From Lytechinus variegatus (taxonomy: Eukaryota; Echinodermata; Echinoidea; Temnopleuroida; Toxopneustidae): 64,000 nt of DNA. Positions 37,759-64,000 of the stretch are shown piece by piece; position 1 is the stretch's first letter, and each line of letters opens with the position of its first letter. The notes under the pieces are model-generated. The model had not been told where the DNA came from, searched no databases, and saw only the letters and a list, made by a program, of their open reading frames with translations. Location of the stretch: positions 74,173,856 to 74,237,855 of the forward strand of contig NC_054740.1 in assembly GCF_018143015.1 (NCBI RefSeq), in the 5' to 3' direction. A program made the position numbers and the translations under genes.

Positions 37759-40700
37759 TTAATAGGCACACTTTTAAAGTAACTGCAATGCCAACAAATG
37801 GGTTTATATTGCCATATGAATAAATAATAATGATAAAAAAAGACATTCACAACAGCAAGTCACATAGTAAGCATGCAATTTCATGTTTGGGTATATGATA
37901 TACTTCACTCCCTTCTAACATTTTCTTTCTTTTACTTTTTTTCAATGACCAAAAAAGAGATAACTAGATGAATTTGTGACTGTGCAGTCAAAATCAATGC
38001 CCCTGCAACTGCCCGATCTGAAAAAAAATACGATCAACTATTCATAGACTACACAGATCATCAATGCCATGTGTACATGGACAAAGTCCAACTCTGATTC
38101 ACTTACAAAAACTGAAAAGGCAGATGATCTCATAACATGTCTTCAGCAAGGTTTTAGAAGGTGGAGGCATAAACATTCATTTTTTTATTTCATTGTTTTT
38201 AATATTTAGTGTATATCAGTCATTACAGCTTAAACAATGATTGATAAATGCATCACACATGTCAACGATAAAGATTATTTACAAGTCAAGATGATTGTAA
38301 TACGATGTGTTAAAAAACTGAATTATTTTTTTTATTATCATTCAATATATTATGGAATGCAGATGATATCTGTACATGTTATAAATAGATTTACTTTAAA
38401 ACAATGTTTTGAATTCAATCTTCCAAGTATGTTTACTTCTTAAAGCCCTGGAGCACATTTATGAAGTCAAATCATTTTAACAGTGCATACTGGAATGGCT
38501 ACGTCATACAATTTATGATGCATAATATTGTTAAAATTGTAAAAACATAGATTTAGGAGGTAAAAATTATTTAATGATAAAACATTCATATTGCACTAAT
38601 GGAAAACAATAAATCATGTACTGAGTTTTAGCCTCAAAGGAAGAAAATCTGGTTGAAAGGAATTGTAAATCAGAAATGAAATAAATTGAGATGTATCAAA
38701 ATTTTAAGCATGGAATGCATAGAAAGTAACACAAACATAATATTCACATTCGTCATAATGCAATAAGTACTGTTATCATCTATATGCTATCATTCCCTAC
38801 AAAAAGGAATTCAGCCTCATAACCATAAATATATTAACAAATTTATATGTCTCATTATTCATATAAACGGTGTATGTGCATTTGTACATGAGGCCCACTT
38901 CATTAAACTTGTAATTGTAAAAAAAGAGCTTTTTCTAATACACAGTATGCTTAATAAATCAAACTATATTGTTATTGTTATTATTAATATTACTATTCTT
39001 ATTACTGCTATTATAATAATTATCATTACTATTACTATTATCATTATACAACAATTTCACGATCAAATTGAACTATTTCAGTAGCTTTAGACTGTTGTTG
39101 CAAATTTCTTATTAAAACAAGAATGAAGAACAAGGCCCCTGATGTCTGAATACAGCCAAGCAGCATTAGCAATGATGAGCAAACACAGGAGCAAAAAAGC
39201 CCCACAACAATGGATGAATATACATTTAAGTTACAGATGTGGGTGGAGAGCTTAAAGCACTGTGGGGTTGTTATTTTTAATGAAAAACGGCTTAGAATAA
39301 CTTGAAACATGGGAAAGCTATTGTGATGCTGATTGAGATGTTGTGTAAAGATCTCAATACCATTCTTGAATCAATATATCTTCATCATTCATGTTTTATT
39401 TACAAAGTAAATGTATACAAATTCTTTAAATTTAAAAATTAATAATAATCCATAAACAGCTTGAGGTAGCCAAGTAATCTTCATCATTTCTTTACCGAGA
39501 TGTGCACTTACATCATGATCGTTTTTTTACACATGATCTGGGTAAATCACATCCTTCCTTTGACAGGGAAAATTAAGGAAATGACGAAAATAAAGAGGAT
39601 ATTTAGGACGAAGAATCAACAAAAATTACCAATGGTCTGTTCACTCTGTTTCATATATAAATTACAACTACATCAAGGTGACTTTATCATTTTGACAACT
39701 ACATCAATGTGACTTTGTCTCTGATAAGTACAGTGGTAAGGGGGCTCAACGGCCAATCAAAATCAAGGTTTTTCTATGATGATAGTTACCACAGTATACA
39801 GGGTGAAAGAGAGGTTTTTGAGCAGTGATTAAAGCCAAGGCAAGGGACAATGGTAGTGGAACAGCATAGTCAGTCACAATGATAATCAGAGAAAGGGGTG
39901 GACAGAAATCACAGAATTGTGATACACAGTCTATTTTAAATTCATAGTGGTAAAATATAGTCCATACCTAATATCTGATCAGTTCGATACTAGAAAAGCC
40001 ATATAATAATACAAGTATGCCAAAGAATTACAGAAGACATGTTCACACAAAAAATTACAATCACACAAACAATATATACACAAATGGCCAAATATTATAT
40101 CATTATTAACTAATACTATACCCACTACCAAATTCAATGATTATCATTCTTCTGTTATAAATGGACATAGCAATCATGACCATGAGTTACAAGATTTGCA
40201 TAGAGTGTAAGCAGCCTCTAAACCAGGGGCATAATGACCCTAAATTTTTGAGGGGGCAAAACATAGCATAAGTGGGGGGGTTTAATTTGTGAGCAAGCAA
40301 AAAATGTGAACAAAAACTTTTTTCTTGTTTTAAATGAAAATGTAATTTCTGATAGATGTTAAATACTACTGAACAAATGATAACATCCGACACCCTTTTC
40401 CTTTCCCTTTCTTTCTTTTCCACTTTTTTTTTTTGTTCAAGGAACTTGGGGAGTGGGAGCAGAGCATCTCAAGCCTTGCCCCTCCCCATCTGTACACCAG
40501 TCTTCCAAAGACAAATTTAAGACATTTCCAGTCACCTCTATGGGGATTCAAAACTTTATGTACTGTACACTTTGCTTATTGTATGTCACTCATTTGACAT
40601 AATCTTCATATTTCACCATTTCTTCAAAAATACAGTGCAGTAAAAACATGCATACTCTGAATAATGACAGTAGCCATGAATTCACATTACAAATTGCACA

Positions 40701-41758
40701 TCGCATTTCTAGCAATAAATAGTACAATTTTATTAACAATCATATGCATATTTTATGCATCATTAGAATCATTCAATGAAAGGTCCATGTGAGTTTATAT
40801 TAAGAGAAAGGATCTGAAGAAAAGGTCTCAACTCAATATGTATAAACTGAATATGTCATACTGAACACATGACATATTTACTTCTTCAAGTATAGTCCAT
40901 TGTGCATATAGATTCTGTATTCTATTTTAACCCTGTAAACCACAAAATGAAGAATGTTTGAAAGACAATATTCAGTACCCTGGAGATAAAAAACAAGCAT
41001 AGGTATTTTGATTTAGTCACGGTGCATCAAAAGATATGATGCAATTTCTGTGACATGGTTATTTGGCACAAGTATTGTATTGCATGAGCATATAATATTA
41101 GGAGTGGGCTTTACATGGGTCAAAAATGTTTTTTTGTCATTTCAATATGGCAACAGTGTTATTTTCATTCCTTGTAATGTATCTCAACATGAAATGACAA
41201 TATTTTTTGTCTCGGGTCCGAGAAAAAAGTGTGCCAGGCCAAAATCCAAATTGGCCGCCAAACTCCCCCCAAATCAGTTTTGGCAACAACTTCTTTATTT
41301 GGTTGTCAATTTTACCTAAATTTTCCAATTCTTAGGGCCCTTTTTCAGCCAAAAAGTAGATTTCATCATCCTGGTGTCCTTGGAAATTAGATGATAGTTC
41401 AACAATAGCAAGCGGCTTAATATACGTGTAGCTATATTGATTTTATTCCTCTACTTTGGGTTTTACGGGCATTTGCACAATATATCTTATTAAATAAAAA
41501 TGTCAATTATCCATAGGGGCTATACAGTATACAATGTACTGTACATACATGTACTGCACTGCATAAATACAGTCATGATAAAAGACTTCAAATACCATGT
41601 TAGCTACATAAAATAATAGACTGTTACTTACAGTATTCTGTCTTTGTAATTGTATGCACTTCTCAACACATTGCTTTGGCACAATGATTTTACTCTTCAG
41701 AAGGGCAAGAACAAGACATTGTCAAAGAAGAATAAGCAGAACAACAAAAGCAACATGA
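37759..41758. other. Intergenic region below the transporter gene
   Basis: AT-rich with no supported gene. At 40224-40330 a CAGGGGCATAATGACCC start followed by GTGAGCAAGCAAAAAATG resembles the hAT-like family of 35761-36633 and is probably a remnant. A (TTA)n-rich patch is at about 38965-39050. AATAAA on the minus strand (41452-41457) is a possible poly(A) signal for the transporter. Confidence 0.5.
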
Positions 41759-58404
<16,646 letters not shown>

Positions 58405-58821
58405 TTATACTTGGGTAACTTTGTATCTCGCATCCGTCTGAAAAGTTTGGGTGAAGCCTCCACCTGAAGGAAAAAAGAGTATTGAACTAATTAAAATATT
58501 TGCCACAATCTTGTATTTCTTCTCACATGTATATGTACATGTCTAAAAACAGGAAATAAAACATCTTTTGATTACCAGAATTCATATAGAAGGGGGTAAA
58601 CAAAGGGTTCAAGCTTTTATTATGTTAATCAAAAATAAAAATAGTAAATGACATATGCTCTGGCTGAGAAACTTAGAGAAATTATTCCTCGTAATGTAGC
58701 TTGTATGTACATACACATGAGCAAGTAGTGAAAAATGGATTGAGGGGTGTGAGTAGGGGCTACGCAAACAGAAGGGGGGGGGCTGGGGTCGCATGTTAAC
58801 TGTAGAGTTTTTAAAGTGAGC

Positions 58822-58931
58822 GACCATGCAAAAAATCATGACCAAATGGTAATTTTTATGTTTTTCAGCTCCCGCACTGTTTTCCAAAACCATGTACAAA
58901 AATGACCATCTGGATGATTTTTTGCATGGTC
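58822..58931. repeat. Imperfect palindrome with exact 18-bp ends
   Basis: GACCATGCAAAAAATCAT (58822-58839) returns as its exact reverse complement at 58914-58931. The arms continue with partial matching inward (ATGGT...AATTTTTATG against CATTTTTGTACATGG). It lies in the 5' intron of the transporter and looks like a small MITE or snap-back repeat. Confidence 0.7.
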
Positions 58932-59119
58932 ATGGTCTTTCATGTCTATGTAATGTCTACATTACAAACTGACTTTAAAATCTGGTACAGTGCGATTTCA
59001 TTATCATTGATGTGGGTTTTAATGATTTAACATTCTGCAACCTAAACAATATCCTTCATTTTTTGTCATCATTATAGCATTTTACTAGTCTACATGTTAC
59101 CTGTGGTTGCATTTCAATC

Positions 59120-61224
59120 TCAGTGTTTCTTCACCCATTGCCAAATCTTCTGCCACATGTTCATCAGATTGGCCCCTGGCACATTCCTTGCTGTAGTAGA
59201 CCAGTCAGAGCCAAGCTCTCTAGTTCCAGTCTGAAATTAGAACATTAATATTACATTGATATAACAAAGAAATATGTAGATTGACACAGTGATCATTGAA
59301 AAATATTGCACTTTCTATGAATATTGTTGACATTTTATAAAGGGGAATGATTCAAATATACCAATCATTTTTCTTTCTTGTTGTATTATCCTGAAATTTC
59401 TAGAATCGACCAACAATCGGTCAACAATTAATTCTTGTTAATTCATATAATTTCCACTTGATTATAAGCAAGACAGTCATTAACATATTAATCATACAAA
59501 TAATAAAACATTTTTGTCATTAATATATTTTTGAATTAAAATAAAAGTTTTTTCTAACCCAATAGCACATGGATACCTTGCTGGTTTAATTTACTGGATT
59601 TTGTTCAATAGTACTTTATTATGAGATTCAAAGGCAAAAAAATACTTGGGCTTGATGAGATCCATTGCATATTCCCCTTTATTTTTGTTTTAATGAATGG
59701 ACCTTTAAGTACCTTTACGTGCTATTTAAGGTTAGGTTTGACTAGATCTAGACTCTAACTTTATGTGGTACGATAAAAATGAAAAATAAAATTGAAAAAT
59801 TGAAGAGCCCCGACTGGGGGATTTCGCATTGTAAGTCCCATAATGGTGGCTGCACGATAGCTAGACAGCTGGCAGCTGTCTGTTTCGAGGAGTTTTTAAA
59901 CATTTTTTTTTATTTCTCATACACAGACGGCTTGCTATTGTGCAGCCACCATTAGGGGACTTACAATGCAAAATCCCCCCGTCGGGGCTCTTCAATTTTG
60001 TCTTTAATGAATAACAATTTTGAAAATTAACGCGACCAAAATGCAAATTTATATTCCCTCTTGGCAATAATTCCCCAAAACGGAGAAAATTGAAGTTAAA
60101 AGGAACAAAACAGTGACTTACCTCGGCTGTCGCGCAAATTCACTTCCCCTTTTTATCCGATCTTAAGTACGTAAACATATGGCCATTGAGTCCCCTGTAC
60201 AGATCGCGCTAGAACTTCGGTCTCTGTATTTGGTGAGTGAAGCCAACGGAGTTCAGCTGAACAACCAGCAAAACAGGGACCGAAGCTTTTGGTCTACTGC
60301 CACGGGTGCACCATTTAAAACTTATAATATCTAGATTTTGATTGGGTGTGAACGCACCTCTGCCACATAACTCCCCCCTGAATCCTCGCCTGCTGTCGAG
60401 TGCCTCCATTTCGTTTGACTTGTGTTCGCTAAGCCTATATGCTAAATAAGTTGAGAATATCCAATTTATCACTCACACTATCAATATGTGATTTAGCTCC
60501 TGTCCAATTCCAATGACTGTAACACAGAATTGGGATGGCCACATTGGATTTGTGTACATCTATTGCACACGCTGGTAATCGAGGATATCCCCGACCACAC
60601 CGAGCAACAAAATTAATACAAAAACCAAAGGAAAAGAAAAATTATGATTTTTAATATAGAATGTCAGGCCAAATCGTGGTTTTGGGAACCACTCGTAGAT
60701 TTGTGTACGCGCACTTGTGTACAAAGTGAATGGAGGTGGAAATAGGGTAGTGCGTGCGCGTGTGACTGAATAAAGCGCTGCTGTATGAAGTGAACGGTGG
60801 TTCCCTATATCACGATAATGCCGAATGTCATAAAGGTAAAACAATATAAAGATTTCTCTTAGCAAAATTACAGCCCTGTGTGGATCATAAAAACGTGTAT
60901 GGACAGGGTCGCGATGGGTCGTTGTGTGGACCTCAGTCAGATACTTAGTTCTGCAGACACAGAAACACGGGTATGGGACTAGACTGGATTATGTACTGTC
61001 AAGTTTGTCGATCGTATCGACAGGGTTCCTGCCAGAAGATTATCTTTTCTTGTAATTCAATTGATAATTACGCACCACAAATTATTCATCACCTTACATA
61101 TAATATGAACGACATTTTGAATGGTTTTACTTACGGTAAAATCCTCATTCACCTCTCCGGTGACCTTCACTTCTGCTAATTTCTTCGTTTCATTTCGAAT
61201 CGTCGCGGCGAAAACATCAAACAT
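59120..61224 (-). CDS. Spliced 66-codon upstream ORF of the transporter transcript
   Basis: Exon 61135-61224 holds an ATG with A at -3 and 30 open codons (MFDVFAATIRNETKKL...). It ends at donor ACC|GTAAGT. Exon 59101-59230 follows a TTTCAG acceptor and continues in phase for 36 codons (TGTRELGSDWSTTARN...) to TGA at 59120-59122. Donor CAG|GTAACA then leads to the exon with the transporter ATG. The ORF is therefore complete and separate from the transporter. The product would be small, soluble and lysine-rich, with a Trp-rich end (MWQKIWQWVKKH) that may form an amphipathic helix. I do not recognise the family. It may be a translated uORF that lowers transporter output, a microprotein, or simply leader sequence. 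Confidence 0.5.
59796..59999. mobile_element. 204-bp MITE with 66-bp inverted ends
   Basis: 59796-59861 and 59934-59999 are inverted copies with a few mismatches (AAAATTGAAGAGCCCCGAC ... GTGGCTGCAC). A 72-base centre contains CAGCTGGCAGCTG. No clear target duplication could be assigned. It lies in the first intron of the 5' leader. Confidence 0.85.
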
Positions 61225-61299
61225 TTTGATCAAAACTTTGGAGTGGGCGTGGCCTAATTAGTCAGCGAACCTCGTTCAAGACGATTTGTAAAATAAAAA
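61225..61299 (-). promoter_or_regulatory. Putative promoter/leader of the transporter locus
   Basis: Directly upstream of the first leader exon. On the minus strand it contains GGCCACGCCCACTCC (about 61240-61255), a GC/CACCC-box type site, and no TATA box. The transcription start is not directly visible. The repeat beginning near 61300 limits the unique promoter to under 100 bases. Confidence 0.35.
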
Positions 61300-62385
61300 T
61301 GTACTGAACGCGAAGGTTCGGGAAAAGCCCCCCCCCCGGTTGTGCCATTTGGGGGCGTTGTCGACACTGACGCGCCCTAACGCTCCCAACGCACCCTTTC
61401 GGCCAAACTGGGGGGGCTTTGGACGAATCTTCGCGTTCGCGTTGACGCACCCTAACGCGACAGCACCCACCCTTTCGACATAAGCCATGTAATACATATT
61501 TTTTAAGAATACATCATGGATAAAGAGTTTGTATCATCATAAGAAAAAGCAAAAAGAGACATTTTGAGGGTATTTTATAGTCCCGGGGGGCCACTTACAT
61601 TGGCGAGTGGATACCATGCGCGACCAAAAAAACACGTAAAAAGGATGTCTTTTTCACGATAGGGCACGTTACGTACGTAACGTGATAAGGGTGTCAAAAA
61701 CACAAAAATAATGAAAAAAGGGTATCTATTTCGCTAGGAAAATTACGTGTTTAGGGTCGAATATGTGGGGATGATAAAACAAAATTAAAATGTTTTACAA
61801 AGGATGTCCTTTTTGCCCCAAAACTTCGTGTTTAGAGTCCGATTTGAGCGAGGTGTAGAAGTTGGGGTCGTACTAAACCAAATAAGGTAAAGCCGACGAC
61901 CGAAGGACCCGTAACATTAAACATTCCTATACTTGTTTAGGGGTTCATTTCAGGGAATATTTGCCAAGAGTATCGTTTTGTTTCCAATACTTGTTAAGGG
62001 TAGGTTTTCACACGCCAATACTTGTTAAGGGGTGCATTTTCAGAAAATGGAAATTACGTGTTTAGGGTGCTTTTCGAGACCCCATGGTCGCGCATGGTAT
62101 CCACTCATGAATGGAAGTGGCCCCCCCGGGTTTATAGTCCACCAAAGGGAAAGTTGTTCATCAGTGACATCACACATCCTTGTCACATTGCCAATGTGAG
62201 GATCTCCATAGCATTAGTGATTGCAATATTCAAATGCTCATAACTTTCTCACTATTTGTCCGATTTTTCTCAAACTCTCTTCATTCTTTTTCTTTGATTT
62301 TTCTGTTTCTACACAAGCCTATTTGTTCCAAAGATGTCATTCCCCTTTAAGTTAAACCCGACTTCATAATGCGGGCCACAGTGTC
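61300..62385 (-). repeat. Composite repeat, inverted copy
   Basis: Reverse-complement relative of 52203-52975. The GC-rich part (61300-61490) and the AAAGGGGAATGACATC part (62150-62385) come in the mirrored order, ending with GAAGTCGGGTTTAAC-type sequence. It is longer because a 549-bp MITE is inserted at 61582-62130. It lies immediately upstream of the transporter leader exon. Confidence 0.75.
61582..62130. mobile_element. 549-bp hAT-like MITE with 8-bp duplication
   Basis: The ends are CCCGGGGGGCCACTTACATT and, inverted, CCCGGGGGGGCCACTTCCAT; both continue into GAGTGGATACCATGCGCGAC. The exact duplication TTTATAGT is at 61574-61581 and 62131-62138. Inside, ACGTGTTTAGGGT-like motifs recur. 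It resembles the element at 20267-20808 at its tips. Confidence 0.9.
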
Positions 62386-62601
62386 TACAAGATTATTTGT
62401 ACATGTACACTAAGTGCATACATACAGCAATGCAAATTGAGAAGCTAAATTATGTTGGCACCAAAAAATTCATAACTTGGCTATCATTCATGTAAAATAA
62501 ATTATACAGTATATCGATCATATGAGCGAGGTAAGGATAACCATTATTTTGCACTTGGTTAAAAGTTGTCATCTGTCATGCATGAATGATTATGAAATAT
62601 G

Positions 62602-62998
62602 CAGAGCTACCAAGTCTCACGCATTGTGCGTGAGACTCACGCATTCAGGGTCCGTCTCACGATCTCACGCATAGCACCCATTTTTCTCACGCATCGGGAC
62701 CCGACAGAAAAAAAAGAGAAAAAGTAGCATTATTCGCCAGATTATACGACTGGCCGACCGCTTTCGCGTCTAGCCCGGCACGCGAGACGAATCGAGAGTG
62801 CAGTCAGTGCACAGCTAGTACGTGATACGATGAATAGCGTGCGTGCATCGCATAGTTTTGAAGCCAATTTCTCATGCGCGCGCGTGTTGCGCGCGCGCCT
62901 TTTCGCAACGTACGAGTGTAAGTACTGGCCGCGCGCGCACAGAGACGTCGAGTCATGAAAATCTCACGCATAACATTTTTTTTAACTTGGCATCTCTG
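62602..62998. mobile_element. 397-bp short transposon with CTCACGCAT motifs
   Basis: The ends are CAGAGCTACCAAGT and (inverted) CAGAGATGCCAAGT, flanked by AATATG on both sides (62596-62601 and 62999-63004). TCTCACGCAT and its inverse recur five or more times near the ends. The interior has a GCGCGCGCGTGTTGCGCGCG patch. The superfamily is uncertain; a hAT-type element would normally give 8 bp. Confidence 0.7.
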
Positions 62999-63139
62999 AA
63001 TATGAAATGCAATAACGCATATTTTCAGACCTTGCTGTGAGCATTGAAACATACACTGTAGAACACAATGCTTCAATGATCATGAGTTATTTCCTATTTT
63101 TCCTAGAGATGAGATGATCTACTTTCATTTGACATACAA

Positions 63140-63480
63140 TTCTTAATATTTCAATCGGTATTATGGATTTCATAAATGGTTTAAAATGAATTGATGTCTG
63201 ACTGCTAGCTGTTGCCTCATGAACTTTTGTAAATGGGTATAAATTAAATTCATTTTTCTTATTTCATTTCCTGTCAAAATTAATATAAAAAATTAAAAAG
63301 AAAGTAGACCTATGCTTTAATTTGATGTAGGCCTACGCCTACCATTCTTAATATTTCAGTCAGAATTACGCATTTCATAGAGAATTTTACATGTGAATTG
63401 ATGTCTGACTGCATGCTGTTGCCTCATGGACTTTTGTACAGGGGTGTATACATTCATTTTTATTTTCATTTCCTGTCAAA
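63140..63480 (+). repeat. Direct duplication, two units about 204 bases apart
   Basis: 63140-63280 and 63345-63480 share ATTCTTAATATTTCA, TGAATTGATGTCTGACTGC, TGTTGCCTCATG, ACTTTTGTA and CATTTCCTGTCAAAA in the same order. No coding frame is present. Confidence 0.75.
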
Positions 63481-64000
63481 ACAATGAAACAGGTGAAAAG
63501 GATCACAATTCAATATGAAATGAAAGCATGTCATCTCGTCTCTCAGAAAAAATAAGAAATATGTCATGAAGCGTAACTCGTGATATTTCAATGATTTCAT
63601 ATTGATAAACTAGAAAGTTATGAAAACCATAATCACACTTAATGAATTATAAATTGCAATTGGCAACTAGGCCCTAGGTGGAAAACAAGACTGCATTTTT
63701 CTCTTTCACATGATATGAAATTAGTCATTATAGTGATTTATACAAATTTTTGAAATACATGTAGTCCATCCACCTATTTTACTGTGTTTTTATTGTACAG
63801 ACTATACAGTGTACAATAATTCTTGAAAAAAAAATGTTTGTCAAATGATTCCTATACAGGATACAGAGTCAGAGGCTGCGATAAATCACAAAAACAAAAT
63901 GCAACTCTAGAAAACCCACTAGGCCTATTTGCAAATTTAACATTCTCTAACAGGAAGGAAAAAATGGCAAACGTTCAGTCAACAGCTATAAACAACCAAC
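63481..64000. other. AT-rich non-coding end of window
   Basis: No gene or element end was recognised. Confidence 0.5.

Noticed and set aside
60121-60200. Alternative first exon of the transporter ending at CCGAG|GTAAGTC
   Set aside because: The donor is good and a TATAAA-like GGATAAAAAGG lies upstream on the minus strand, but no open frame or second signal supports transcription; kept only as a possibility.

Overview
The window looks like animal nuclear DNA, most likely from a sea urchin or a close echinoderm relative. It is AT-rich and dense in short transposons. Its genes have many short exons with GT-AG introns. It also carries a Ty3/gypsy-type fossil with integrase upstream of reverse transcriptase, an arrangement described in deuterostomes including sea urchins. 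The species assignment is inference; no ribosomal or mitochondrial marker is present.

Three host genes can be built exon by exon, all on the minus strand. Two are tandem cholinesterase/carboxylesterase-like genes (12785-21674 and 23218-29076). Each has ten coding exons, identical in length except exon 7, and encodes a secreted enzyme of 605 or 604 residues. Both keep the Ser-Glu-His triad, the HGGG oxyanion loop, a tryptophan placed like the choline-binding Trp of acetylcholinesterase, and a cysteine four residues from the C-terminus. The third is an organic anion transporter gene of the SLCO4A1 type (coding 41759-58404, 11 coding exons, 807 residues). Two upstream exons (59101-59230 and 61135-61224) splice in phase into a separate 66-codon ORF that ends before the transporter start. 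The locus may therefore make a transcript carrying two proteins.

Layout. 1-2860: non-coding, with a relic of the esterase 3' region and a mirrored TTGGTCTAA motif array. 2860-5050: broken Gmr1-like Ty3/gypsy fossil. 5050-12780: a 75-bp inverted repeat around a CTAT microsatellite, a CR1/Jockey-like LINE fragment with a MITE nested inside, an orphan tyrosine-rich coding fragment, and a 1.5-kb mariner-like element holding a LINE 3' end. 12785-29076: esterase pair, with a tRNA-derived SINE and TTAA, TA and 8-bp-duplication MITEs in the introns. 29077-41758: intergenic, with LINE, MITE, hAT-like and pearl/Helentron-like repeats. 41759-61224: transporter locus, whose introns hold three more pearl-like elements. 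61225-64000: putative promoter, then an inverted copy of an intronic repeat and further MITEs.

The less ordinary signals are four. (1) The spliced 66-codon upstream ORF. (2) Two LINE 3' hairpins with one conserved loop but wholly different, still complementary stems. (3) Thirteen exact copies of a DR1-type nuclear-receptor half-site pair inside pearl-like repeats, eleven of them in transporter introns. (4) Mosaic divergence between the two esterases that suggests gene conversion.
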